DNA of 64,000 nucleotides from an uncultured Christensenellaceae bacterium (GTDB lineage Bacteria; Bacillota; Clostridia; Christensenellales; Pumilibacteraceae): positions 1 through 64,000 of the forward strand of contig CAJULK010000009.1 of the NCBI GenBank assembly GCA_910587455.1, given 5' to 3'. Positions 17,656 to 26,600 of this stretch are shown here, piece after piece. Below the pieces are notes generated by a model. It was not told the origin of the DNA. It saw only the letters and a list, made by a program, of their open reading frames with translations, and ran no database searches. Position numbers and translations under genes: made by a program. Numbering within the stretch: the first letter of the stretch is position 1; the number at the start of each line of letters is the position of its first letter.

Positions 17656-18761
17656 TGGAAGTTCTGACGGGAGCGAGGCGCGATTACCGAGCGGTATCGT
17701 ACGCGCTTATATCCTGCGCCGGCGGAACGGTGTTAATGCGCATACTGATGTATTTTCTGCCTTTCCCGTCGGCGACTTACGGAGATTCGGTTGCGCAGAC
17801 CGCGGTGTTCGCCGTTATGACGCAGATCGTTTTTTTCCTTGCCGTGCCGTTTTCGATATACAAGTTTTACGGCAGGCGCACAGTCGTGCAGACGCTCGAA
17901 TTTTCGTCGTGCACTCGGTCGTTCCGACCGTATTTTCTGCTCGCCGTGCCGCTCGGATTTTGCGTATTCTTAATGACGATAGGCGTTTCGTCGGTATGGT
18001 CGGTCATACTCGCCGCCACGGGGTATAATTACGTCGATTCGTCGCCCGCAATGCCCGAAAGTTTTCCCGCCGGCTTGTTTGTTGCGGAGATACTGTTGAC
18101 GGCTGCGCTTCCCGCCGTGTGCGAGGAGTTTGCCATGCGCGGCGGACTTTTGACTGTCGCCAAGCGCACGTTCGGCACGGTAGGCTGCGTGATAGCGTGC
18201 GGAGTGGCTTTCGGACTGTTTCATCAGAATATCCGACAGGTGTTTTATACGACGCTGTTCGGCATGCTTGCGGCGTTTTTGACGCTCAAACTTAAAAGCA
18301 TCTATCCCGCAATGATCATGCATTTCGTCAATAATTTTTCGAGCGTGTTTTTTCAGTATGCGGGCGAGTACGAATTTTGCGGAGGGAGCATGTATGCTCG
18401 ATTGCTGTCGTTCGCAAGCGGCAGGCTGTGGGCGCTTATACTCATATTCGCCGCCGTCGCCGTCGCTATAGCGGCTATAGTCGTCGTCATGCTGTACTGC
18501 AAAGAAAAGCGGGTGATAGACAGAAAAAAGGCGGCGATAAAAGACGCGGCGTTCGACGCTACGAATAAACGCGTCGTGCTTATGGGCGAGTTCGATCCGC
18601 AAAAGATAGCCGAGCTCGAAATGGAGACCGAGGTGTACGGCAAGGACTATCGCGAAGCCAAGTACAAGCCGAAAGCGCGCGACATTATGATAATAATCGG
18701 CGTCGGCGTTGCGACTCTGCTTATAACCGTTTTTACTTACGTTTGGGGGTTTTTCTATTGA
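17655..18761 (+). CDS. CPBP-family intramembrane glutamic protease, second copy
   Basis: 368 residues with a GTG start overlapping the previous TAG (TAGTG). Motifs are Glu157-Glu158...Arg162 (CEEFAMRGG), His190 (GLFHQN) and HFVNNF near 227. Eight or more membrane segments are followed by a soluble region (about 280-345) and a final helix. It is distantly related to the first copy, and both are encoded between walJ and rlmH. The same frame is open far upstream, but that is only a shadow of the previous gene. Confidence 0.86.
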   Translation: MEVLTGARRDYRAVSYALISCAGGTVLMRILMYFLPFPSATYGDSVAQTAVFAVMTQIVFFLAVPFSIYKFYGRRTVVQTLEFSSCTRSFRPYFLLAVPLGFCVFLMTIGVSSVWSVILAATGYNYVDSSPAMPESFPAGLFVAEILLTAALPAVCEEFAMRGGLLTVAKRTFGTVGCVIACGVAFGLFHQNIRQVFYTTLFGMLAAFLTLKLKSIYPAMIMHFVNNFSSVFFQYAGEYEFCGGSMYARLLSFASGRLWALILIFAAVAVAIAAIVVVMLYCKEKRVIDRKKAAIKDAAFDATNKRVVLMGEFDPQKIAELEMETEVYGKDYREAKYKPKARDIMIIIGVGVATLLITVFTYVWGFFY

Positions 18762-19198
18762 AGCGGATAAGGATACTGTGCGTAGGCAAGGCGAGCAAGT
18801 CGTTCTGCCGCGACGGCTGCGACGAATATCTGAAACGGCTGAAAGGGTTTTACGACGTGTCTGTCGTCGAGCTCGGCGAACAGCCTACAGTCGCCAAGGA
18901 GAGCGAGCTGCTTTCGGCGCGCATGGCGGGCAAAACGTGTGTGCTTTTGGACGTCGGCGGCGAACCCGTTTCGTCCGAAGAACTCGCGCGCATGCTGTAC
19001 GATATGCATATAAAAGCAGACGAAGTTACCTTTGTTATAGGCGGAGCGTCGGGTGTGGACGAATCGGTCGGGAAATGCGCGGCAAAGCGAATATCGTTCG
19101 GGCGCGTGACGTATCCGCATCAGATAGCGCGGCTTTTGCTGTGCGAACAGCTCTACCGCGCCGCGACTATCATAAACCGTTTGCCGTACCATAAATGA
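18758..19198 (+). CDS. rlmH: 23S rRNA pseudouridine-1915 N3-methyltransferase RlmH
   Basis: 146 residues, a little short of the usual ~159. It is a SPOUT-class enzyme that methylates pseudouridine 1915 in helix 69 of 23S rRNA. Seen are IRILCVGKASKSF, LLDVGGEPVSSEE, the SAM-binding VTFVIGGASGVDESV and the C-terminal CEQLYRAATIINRLPYHK. A TTG start overlapping the preceding TGA (TTGA) gives the family N-terminus; a second TTG at 18743 is possible. It ends the walJ operon. Confidence 0.94.
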   Translation: MKRIRILCVGKASKSFCRDGCDEYLKRLKGFYDVSVVELGEQPTVAKESELLSARMAGKTCVLLDVGGEPVSSEELARMLYDMHIKADEVTFVIGGASGVDESVGKCAAKRISFGRVTYPHQIARLLLCEQLYRAATIINRLPYHK

Positions 19199-19309
19199 CC
19201 GCACGGCGCGGAGCGTGACGCACGTGTCATTGCAAGATCGCATTCCATATCAAAATCGTGTCGAAAACGAACGGCGAAACATTGCGGGATATGCGGCATA
19301 CTAAATATC

Positions 19310-20110
19310 ATGAGAATTACGGATACAGTAGAACGCGGGCTTGTGCGGTCGGGGCTCGATGTGTTTTCCATAGGCGAAAGCGAATGCGGTCTGCCTATAC
19401 TGTGTGCGCACGGCGGCGACCGCGACGGCGGACAGTTGATAGTGACGGCGGCAATACACGCGCGCGAGTGTTATACCGCGCTCGTCGTGCTCAGGCAGGC
19501 GCTGTCGTATTCGGGCGCGGGCGGAGTGTACTTTATACCGCTTGTCAATCCCGACGGCGCGCTGTTCTTCGAAAACGGCGAAACGTTCGGACGCGGGTTT
19601 TTGAAAAGGTTTCTGCCGCGCCGACGCGAATGGAAAGCCAATGCGTGCGGAGTCGATCTTAACTGCAACTTCGACGCTAACTACGGCACGGGCAAATACA
19701 ACGTTCACCAGCCGTGCGATTCGGGATACATCGGCACATCGCCGCTGTGCGCGGCGGAATCGTCGGCGCTCGCAAGGTTTACGGAAAGCGTTCTGCCGAT
19801 ATCCACGGTCAGTTATCACTGCATGGGCGGCGAACTGTACTGGGAGTTTTTTCAGACGGGCGAAGCGCGGCGGCGGGATAAGGCGCTCGCGAGCGCGCTG
19901 GCAAAGCGCATAGGCGTGAAGCGCGTAGACGGCGATCTCGAATCGGCTGGCGGATATAAAGATTACTGCGTCATGCGGCTCGGCATACCCGCTTTTACCG
20001 TGGAGCTTATAAAAAGCGGCAGTCATCCGTTTGCGCCGTCCGATTTCGAAGCCGACGCCGAGCGGAACGAGCGGCTTCCCGAATATCTGCACGGGCTTCT
20101 TGCCGATTGA
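19310..20110 (+). CDS. M14-family zinc carboxypeptidase
   Basis: 266 residues. Zinc ligands are in AIHARECYT (His50, Glu53) and SYHCMGGELYW (His near 167). The arginine/substrate region reads GVDLNCNFDANYGTG, and the catalytic Glu is in AFTVELIKSG. There is no signal peptide or SH3/LysM domain. Such short cytosolic M14 proteins include gamma-D-glutamyl-diaminopimelate peptidases, so peptidoglycan-peptide recycling is plausible but inferred. No Shine-Dalgarno site is visible before the ATG. Confidence 0.87.
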   Translation: MRITDTVERGLVRSGLDVFSIGESECGLPILCAHGGDRDGGQLIVTAAIHARECYTALVVLRQALSYSGAGGVYFIPLVNPDGALFFENGETFGRGFLKRFLPRRREWKANACGVDLNCNFDANYGTGKYNVHQPCDSGYIGTSPLCAAESSALARFTESVLPISTVSYHCMGGELYWEFFQTGEARRRDKALASALAKRIGVKRVDGDLESAGGYKDYCVMRLGIPAFTVELIKSGSHPFAPSDFEADAERNERLPEYLHGLLAD

Positions 20111-20144
20111 AAACGCGCCTATACCTATTTACAACGGAGTTGTT

Positions 20145-20651
20145 ATGACGGACGAAACACATAAAGACGGTTTGACCGATACGGATTATTCGGAACGCGA
20201 CGAGCGGTTCATGCGGCTCGCGCTTTCGCGTTTGTACGAATGTCCCGAATGTGAAGTGCCCGTTGCGGCGATAGTCGTTTGCGACGGCGAGGTGGTGGGG
20301 ACGGGCGTCAACCGCCGAGAAACGGACAACGACCCGACGGCGCATGCGGAAGTGGTCGCCATACGCGACGCGGCGCGGCGGCTCGGGCGGTGGAATCTTT
20401 CGGACTGCGAGCTGTACGTCACTCTCGAACCGTGCGTGATGTGCGGCGGCGCAATAGTGTATTCGCGCATAGAGAGGGTGGTGTTCGGCGCGTACGACGT
20501 TCGGTTCGGCGCTTGCGGCTCTGCGCTCGACGTGGTAGGCTGCGAAAAACTCAATCACCGCGCCCGATATGTAGGCGGAGTGCTCGAATCGGAATGCTTG
20601 GCGCCTATTCGAGAATTTTTTAAGGCACGCCGAAAAAAACCGAGTAATTAA
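20145..20651 (+). CDS. tadA: tRNA-specific adenosine deaminase TadA
   Basis: 168 residues. The zinc-deaminase motifs are HAEV (His67, catalytic Glu69) and PCVMCGG (Cys97, Cys100), with FGAYD and FGACGSALDV following. TadA converts adenosine 34 to inosine in tRNA-Arg(ACG). The frame extends upstream to 20031, but the ATG at 20145 has a GGAG site. It carries an N-terminal extension of about 20 acidic residues before RFMRLAL. Confidence 0.93.
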   Translation: MTDETHKDGLTDTDYSERDERFMRLALSRLYECPECEVPVAAIVVCDGEVVGTGVNRRETDNDPTAHAEVVAIRDAARRLGRWNLSDCELYVTLEPCVMCGGAIVYSRIERVVFGAYDVRFGACGSALDVVGCEKLNHRARYVGGVLESECLAPIREFFKARRKKPSN

Positions 20652-20652
20652 C

Positions 20653-20705
20653 TGTGTTATTTCGAGCTAAGCGAAGAATATCTTGCGAAAAGACATTCGC
20701 GCTTT
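20653..20705. repeat. Degenerate copy of the palindromic intergenic repeat
   Basis: TTATTTCGAGCTAAGCGAAGAA followed by a degraded linker with CATTCGCGC resembles TCATTCTGAGCGGAGCGAAGAATC of the array at 12595, but only one arm is visible. It lies right after the tadA stop. Confidence 0.5.
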
Positions 20706-20768
20706 GAGCATTAAGATTAGAAAAAGATTAGAATAAAATTAAATATTCGCGAATGGCGTTTTCGTATA

Positions 20769-20797
20769 TTGACAATAATTTTTTGCGGTAGTATACT
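20769..20797 (+). promoter_or_regulatory. Promoter of the small membrane protein gene
   Basis: TTGACA (20769-20774), 17 bp, TATACT (20792-20797), then AAAGGAAGG and ATG at 20822. Confidence 0.85.
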
Positions 20798-20821
20798 AAT
20801 TGACAAAGGAAGGTCGTTGCC

Positions 20822-21112
20822 ATGATAGTAGGGCGGTTGCTCAATAAGATAATAAATATTTTTACGGGACTGTTCGCTATAGTCACGCTGATACTGATGC
20901 TTATATGCTATATCGACAGCGCGTTCGGCGGGCTTATCCCCATAGACGCAATGCTGACTATCGGGCGTGTGCGCAATTATTGCACGCTTGCGACGGTGTT
21001 TTGCGCGGGTATTGAGTTTACGTTCAAGCGCAATATCATTCTCGCCGTGATCTTTGCGGTGATAGTCGTTGCTGTAGCAGTGTTCATGATATATACCGAC
21101 GTGGCGTATTGA
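20822..21112 (+). CDS. Small membrane protein of unknown function
   Basis: 96 residues with three predicted membrane helices: about 12-34 (IFTGLFAIVTLILMLICYI), a weaker one near 52-64, and 70-93 (NIILAVIFAVIVVAVAVF). No family motif was recognised. It has a strong promoter and an AAAGGAAGG ribosome site, so it is very likely a real gene. It is convergent with murC, only five bases apart. Confidence 0.72.
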   Translation: MIVGRLLNKIINIFTGLFAIVTLILMLICYIDSAFGGLIPIDAMLTIGRVRNYCTLATVFCAGIEFTFKRNIILAVIFAVIVVAVAVFMIYTDVAY

Positions 21113-21117
21113 TAATA

Positions 21118-22374
21118 TCAATCGCGCCGCAGCGACAAAAAATTCCGAGCGGCAATGTCTATGTTTCCGGCGCCCATGAAAATGAGCGCCTTTTCGTTTG
21201 CCGTTTTGCAAAAATCGACGATTTCGGAAAATGTGTCGAAGCAGTACGCGCGTTCGTTTTTCCGTATTATTTCACGGCACAGCGCATGCGAAGTTATTCC
21301 GTCTATAGGAGCTTCGCGCGCCGAGTATACGGGCGCGAGTATCACGGTGTCGGCGGCGGACAGCGCGTCGGCAAACTCGTGCATTAGGCTTTGCGTGCGC
21401 GAATACGTGTGCGGCTGAAATACGACTGCGACCGACGGGAATATCTCGTGCGCCGTGCGCAGAGTGGCTGCGATCTCGGCGGGATGATGCGCGTAATCTA
21501 CGAAAACGTTCTTTCCGAATATAGCGCCTTTGCGTTCGAACCGCCGCGGTATGCCGCTGAAGTTTTTCAGTCCCATTGCGGCCTCGTTTCGCTTCAGTCC
21601 CCATACATCCGCAACTGTGAGCGCGGCGAGCGCGTTATAAACGTTGTGCTCGCCTGGAACGGACAGCCGCACGCGCGTTTCGGCGTTTTTGCCTACAAAC
21701 CTGAAAGTGCGATAGCCGCAGTCGTTTTGTATATCGACCGCTCTGTAGTCGCAGTCTTTGCCTAGCCCGAACGTCGCATGCGGTTTTCCGAGCGTGCGTG
21801 CGATCGGGTCGTCGCCGTTGGATATTACGGTCTTGCAGTTTTCGCAGAATTTTCCGTACGCTCTTACGAGCGCGGCTTCGTCGCGGTAATAGTCGGGGTG
21901 GTCGTAGCCGACGTTGAGCACTACGCCTATATCGGGCGATAAATGCAAAAAACTTTCGCGGTATTCGCACGCTTCGGTAATAAACAGATCGCTGCCGCCT
22001 ACGTGCGAGCCGTGCGCCACTCCGACGTGAACGGTGGGGTTGCGTTTGCCGAAAACGCTGCCGAGCATGGCGGCGGTCGTGCTTTTGCCGTGACAGCCGC
22101 AGACGGCGATGACGTTGCCGTACGTTTTGGACAGTTCGCCGAGGTACGTTGCGCGTTCTACCGCGGGAATACCGAGCTCGCGCGCACGGATAAGCTCGCA
22201 GTTATCCGAACCTACCGCGTTGGTGTATACTACGAGGTCGCAGCCTTCGACGTTGTGCGGCGAATGTCCCGAAATGTCGCGGTCGGAACCCGTCACGTCG
22301 TGCCCGCGCGATTTGATAAATTCCGAGAGCGCGCGCATGGATACGCCGTTTATTCCTACAAAATGGATTTTCAT
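21118..22374 (-). CDS. murC: UDP-N-acetylmuramate-L-alanine ligase
   Basis: 418 residues. MurC adds L-Ala to UDP-MurNAc, the first peptide step of peptidoglycan synthesis. The N-terminal domain shows IHFVGINGVSMRALSEF; the ATP loop is GCHGKSTTAAM near 93, a variant of the usual GTHGKTTT; NVGYDHPDYY, GEHNVYNALAAL, FSGIPRRFE, DYAHHPAEI and FQPHTYSRTQ follow in family order. The start at 22374 matches the MurC N-terminus although the frame runs further. The protein is about 30 residues shorter than typical MurC. No clear ribosome site is visible. Confidence 0.93.
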   Translation of the reverse strand: MKIHFVGINGVSMRALSEFIKSRGHDVTGSDRDISGHSPHNVEGCDLVVYTNAVGSDNCELIRARELGIPAVERATYLGELSKTYGNVIAVCGCHGKSTTAAMLGSVFGKRNPTVHVGVAHGSHVGGSDLFITEACEYRESFLHLSPDIGVVLNVGYDHPDYYRDEAALVRAYGKFCENCKTVISNGDDPIARTLGKPHATFGLGKDCDYRAVDIQNDCGYRTFRFVGKNAETRVRLSVPGEHNVYNALAALTVADVWGLKRNEAAMGLKNFSGIPRRFERKGAIFGKNVFVDYAHHPAEIAATLRTAHEIFPSVAVVFQPHTYSRTQSLMHEFADALSAADTVILAPVYSAREAPIDGITSHALCREIIRKNERAYCFDTFSEIVDFCKTANEKALIFMGAGNIDIAARNFLSLRRD

Positions 22375-22481
22375 ATACAACGGATATGCGGAAAAAGGCG
22401 ACAACGTGATGTTTTTTGCGCAATTCGGTGCATTTCGTTTCGGTTTTGGGCTGTTGCAGTCGAAAAAAATCGGAAAACCTA

Positions 22482-22510
22482 TTGCTTTTGTCGTTATAAT
22501 GTGGTAAAAT
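22482..22510 (+). promoter_or_regulatory. spoVG promoter
   Basis: TTGCTT (22482-22487), 17 bp, TAAAAT (22505-22510). A second -10-like TATAAT at 22495-22500 lies inside the spacer. Confidence 0.7.
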
Positions 22511-22544
22511 AATAACGGTCGCAATTTAATCATGGAGGAGAATT

Positions 22545-22823
22545 GTGGAAATCACCGAGGTAAGGTTGCGTCTAGTCAAAGACCCCGGAAAACTGAAAGC
22601 GGCAGCTTCAATCACAATCGACGACTGTTTCGTAGTGCACGACTTGAGAGTAGTGGAAAATGACGGCGATATCTTCATCGCAATGCCCAATAAACGTATA
22701 GGTACGGGCGAATTCCGCGACGTCGCACACCCCATAAATAACGAAACTCGCGACTATATTGCACAACTCGTGATCGATAAGTACAAAGAAGAACTCAAAC
22801 GCGCTTCTGCTCCACAAGATTAA
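22545..22823 (+). CDS. spoVG: Septation/regulatory protein SpoVG
   Basis: 92 residues with a GTG start after a GGAGGAG site. It begins MEITEVRLRLVKDPGKLKA and has IDDCFVVHDLRVVENDGD and the family hallmark FIAMPNKR, followed by FRDVAHPIN. SpoVG is a small nucleic-acid-binding regulator linked to septation, sporulation and virulence in Bacillota, and it also occurs in non-spore-formers, so it does not prove sporulation. The divergent neighbour is murC, in keeping with the murC-spoVG proximity seen in some Clostridia. Confidence 0.95.
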   Translation: MEITEVRLRLVKDPGKLKAAASITIDDCFVVHDLRVVENDGDIFIAMPNKRIGTGEFRDVAHPINNETRDYIAQLVIDKYKEELKRASAPQD

Positions 22824-22941
22824 CTACAACAACAGGGTTTTACATCAACTATCGATGGCAAGTGACCCGAGGTACGAACACGGGACTCGGGTATTTGTCG
22901 TGTTGTATTATAAAAACACAAGCGTAAAATTATAATATAAG

Positions 22942-22981
22942 AAAAAGCCTTTTGCGACCGTCGTTTCGAAAGAGCTTTTTT
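22942..22981 (+). terminator. Probable spoVG terminator
   Basis: AAAAAGC-C-TTT and AAAG-A-GCTTTTTT flank a further GCGAC/GTCGT pairing, and the structure ends in six T. The stem has mismatches. It is about 120 nt after the spoVG stop; nothing else was recognised between them. Confidence 0.6.
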
Positions 22982-23025
22982 CGTTTGCGCGGAAGCTAAT
23001 GTTAGGCGATGGCGAGTTGTATAAC

Positions 23026-23265
23026 GATTCTTCGCTTCGCTCGGAACAAGCACTCCGTGCTTGATTTTAGGCACAATAAACGACATGTCAGACCAACATT
23101 ACTTTCTGTCGTTCCGAACAAGCGGAGCAACGCGAGCGCAGTGAAGAATCCACCGCATTGACGCGAAGCGCGAACAGCGTTACACAAGAGATTCTTCGCT
23201 CCGCTCAGAATGACAAGCCGGGTAGCGCGGCAGTGCATATGCTTCGTTTCACTCGGAATGACACA
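23026..23265. repeat. Rearranged copies of the palindromic intergenic repeat
   Basis: Several arms occur in mixed order: GATTCTTCGCTTCGCTC (23026), GTCGTTCCGAACAAGCGGAG (about 23108), GTGAAGAATC, the linker in reverse orientation (ACGCGAAGCGCGAACAGCGT), then GATTCTTCGCTCCGCTCAG with AATGACAAG, and a final TCGGAATGACA. At least two elements are nested or fused here. Confidence 0.8.
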
Positions 23266-23303
23266 GCAAAAGGCAAACCGACAAATGACAAACGTCGTCA
23301 AAA

Positions 23304-23555
23304 CTACATGACGGGGTTTTTGACGAGCCTTTTTTCTATTTCGCGAATAACAGATTCCATGCTCACGTCGAGCGCGCAGCATATTCGGTAAAACGTTTCG
23401 AGCGTCGGCTTTCGCTGTCCGTGCTCGATCGCGCTCAAATGCGTCCTTCCTATGTCGGCAAGCCCGCTGAGCACTTCTTGCGACACGCCTTTTCTTTTTC
23501 TGAATTCTGAAATCACGGCTCCCACCGTCTTCTCGTCGAGTGTAGATATGTACAA
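23304..23555 (-). CDS. XRE-family helix-turn-helix regulator
   Basis: 83 residues. The Cro/CI HTH spans about 10-68: GAVISEFRKRKGVSQEVLSG, then GRTHLSAIEHGQRKPTLETF and a closing helix with LDVSMESVIREIEKR. A TTG start follows GGGAGG at 10 nt. It is divergent from the giant lipoprotein gene, whose promoter begins about 70 bp away, so it may regulate that gene. That link is inferred from position only. Confidence 0.86.
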   Translation of the reverse strand: MYISTLDEKTVGAVISEFRKRKGVSQEVLSGLADIGRTHLSAIEHGQRKPTLETFYRICCALDVSMESVIREIEKRLVKNPVM

Positions 23556-23624
23556 TTCCTTATATCCTCCCGTTATCGGTAAGTAAAGAATAACGTATTT
23601 GTTTAATAAAAATGTATATATATG

Positions 23625-23653
23625 TTGACAATAAACTGCATATGTGGTATAAT
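23625..23653 (+). promoter_or_regulatory. Consensus promoter of the giant lipoprotein gene
   Basis: TTGACA (23625-23630), exactly 17 bp, TATAAT (23648-23653): both hexamers are full consensus. ATG is at 23682 after a GAGGGGGG ribosome site. Confidence 0.93.
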
Positions 23654-23681
23654 CAAGCTGAATACCGAGAGGGGGGGACTC

Positions 23682-26600
23682 ATGAAGAAAAGGTTTTTGG
23701 TAATTCTGTTTGTTGTGTTCGCGATATGCTCGTGCGCACTCTTTGCCGCGTGCGGCGAAAAGACCGACACGCCGAACAAGCCCGACACGCCGCCCGAAGG
23801 CAAGACGTACACGGTCACATACGTCACGAACGGCGGCGGCGACATAGCGCCGGTCACGGTCAATGCGGGCGAAAGCGCCACGCTGCCCGTGCCCGTAAAA
23901 TCGGGCAGCAAATTCGTCGGCTGGTACGACGGCGAGGGTTCGGACGCCGTTAGGGTGAGCTCGCCGTACACGCCGACGAAAAGCGTCACGCTTTACGCGC
24001 GGTGGACGGAGGACGAAAACTATTACGTTCAGTTCGACGTCAACGGCGGTCAGCCCGTGATAGCTTATTCCACCAAGAAGAAGGGCGAGACTGTTGCCGA
24101 GCCCGAAGAGCCGACGCGCGTCGGGTACGAGTTCGGCGGTTGGTACTCAGACGTCGGCTGTACCCGCGCCGCAACTTTCCCGTACACCGTAAACGGCGAC
24201 GTCGATTTTTACGCCAAGTGGACGGGCACGCGCAGCGTTACCGTGAATTACAAGATCTGCGAGCGGCGGGCGAACGCGCTCCCGATAGATTACGACCGTT
24301 CGGTGCTCGATCCGACGACGATCGCAGCGGGCGAAAAGCTCGAACAGCCCGAGGATCCCGAGGATATAACATATACGGACGGCGGCGGAAAAGTGCACAC
24401 GCTTAAATTTTCGTATTGGAATTTCCGCCCGACGTATCAGAGCGATTGGACGAAAGCGGTGCTTTTTCCTATAAGCAACACGGCGGACGTCGCCGAGATA
24501 ACGATCTATGCCGTGTATACCGAGATAAGCGCCGGCGGCACGTACGCAAAGCTAACCGTTCATCCCGAGAACGGCGAGAAAGACACGGTCATGTACGGCG
24601 AAATGGGCAAAGCGCTCGCAATAGCGCCGCTCGACGCGACCGACCCGTCGCCGTTCTATTCCGATTCTTACGATCCGTTCCGCGAGGGCTACGAAGCGAC
24701 GGGATATTACAAGACGCGCGAGTTCGACTCGCAGCACATTTACGCCGTGCCGTTCATGCTCGAAAACGCGAATAACGACGTATATATCCGCTGGGCGGCG
24801 CGCGACGAAGTGACCGTCACATTCGATAAAGGCATGCAGGAAAAGGACGAAGTCTCGGTGCTCTACGGCGGCAAGGTCGAGCGCCCCGCAAACCCTTCGA
24901 GAGCGGGCTACACTTTCGACGGCTGGCTTGCTACGCCCTACGCGCCCGCTGTCGAAGAATACCGTTGGGACTTCGAGCACGACAGGGTGAAAAGAAACAC
25001 CGTTCTCAAAGCCAAGTGGATAAAGACGGCGACGGTCATCACGTTCGACACGGGCTGCTCGATAGTGCGCAATCCCGTGGCGGTGAGCGTAGGCACGTCG
25101 CTGAGCGAGCTGCCGGCTCTGTCGCGCAACGACGGCAACAACGAGTACGCGTTTTTGGGCTGGTACGTGGACGACGGCTTGAATACCAAAGCGGAGCTCC
25201 CGTATAAAGTGGAAGGCGACGCCACGTTCTACGCCAAGTGGAGCGCGCCCGTCGACGTTTCCAAGCTGGAATTTTTGACCAACGGCATTAACTATTCGGT
25301 GCGCGTGCGCGACGAAGCGAGGGCGACGATAGAAGGCACGGTAGTCATTCCGTCGTCGTATAAGGGTACGCCCGTCGCCATACTCGAAAGCAAAGGGTTC
25401 GAGAATTGCACGAAGATAACCGAGGTCATTCTTCCCGAATCGGTGGAATACTTGTACAACCAAGTATTCGTCGGTTGTACGTCGCTCAAAAAGGTGGTGC
25501 TTTCGGACAACACCGTTCAGATCGGTCAAAACGTATTTAAGGGCTGCGAAAACCTCGAAGAGATCAACTTCCCGCAGAATAAGCGGCTCATCAACCTTTC
25601 GGCGAATATTTTCCAAGATTGCCCCAAGATGTGGGACAAGCTGGAAGAGGTCAACGGCATGTTCTATTGGGGCACGTCGTTCCTCGGCAACAACTATTAC
25701 GTAAAAGGCTCGAAAGTGGCGGATACGACCACCAAGACGCTCACCGTGCGCGACGGTACCACCATAATCGCGAGCAACGCGCTTTACTATATGAGCGCGC
25801 TCGAAGAGTTCACGCTCGCGCCGTCGGTGCGGTATATAACGTGGTGGGCGTTCCCGCTCGAATCGGAGTCGTCGCTCAAACGCCTCAACCTGTCGTCGGC
25901 GTTCATGACGACGAGCCTCGTTTATTGGACGAAAAAGCTCGAGTCGATAACCGTTCCGTCCGACAATCTCTATTACGAGGTGGTGGACGGCTGCCTCATG
26001 TACAAGCTCGAAAAGCGGCTCACCGTTTCGACGATCAATGCGACCAAGATCCCCGAGGGCACCGTAATTATCGGCGAGCAGTCGTTCCGTTCGAAAAACC
26101 TCGAAACTGTGACGATACCCGATACGGTCACGACCATACGCAGCGAGGCGTTCGCGGGCTGCGCGTTCAAGTCGATAAACATTCCCGACAGCGTGGGCAT
26201 ACTCGATTCGAGCGCGTTCAAGGACTGCAAAAACATGGAGCAGATGCGGCTGGGTGAAAAGACCAACCTGCAAACGAAAGAGCTGTTCAAGTCTATGACC
26301 GCGCTAAACACTCTCGAAGTCTCCGAAAAGAACTCGTCCATGCTCGCCGAGTGCAGCGTTCTTTACAACAAGTTGACGGGCGATATAATCCACGCCGCGC
26401 CCGCGTACAAAGGCGCGCTCACTTTGAGGGATTCGGTAACGACGATTCCCAGAGGCATGTTCCACGGCACGTATACGGTGTTCACTCTTTCCGACAGGAT
26501 AACGGGAATAGAGGAGGCGGCGTTCGAATATGCCAAGATAGACAAGCTCGTGATAGGCAAGAACGTGCCCGAGGTCGGCGCAGAGTATTTGACTTGGGGG

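Noticed and set aside
19280..19312. Leaderless promoter for the M14 carboxypeptidase
   Set aside because: CATACT lies seven nt before ATG 19310, but no TTG-containing -35 box is found at 16-18 bp, so it was not counted with the others.
22375..22425. Leaderless promoter for murC
   Set aside because: Only a weak CATATC lies near the ATG on the minus strand, and no -35 box fits.
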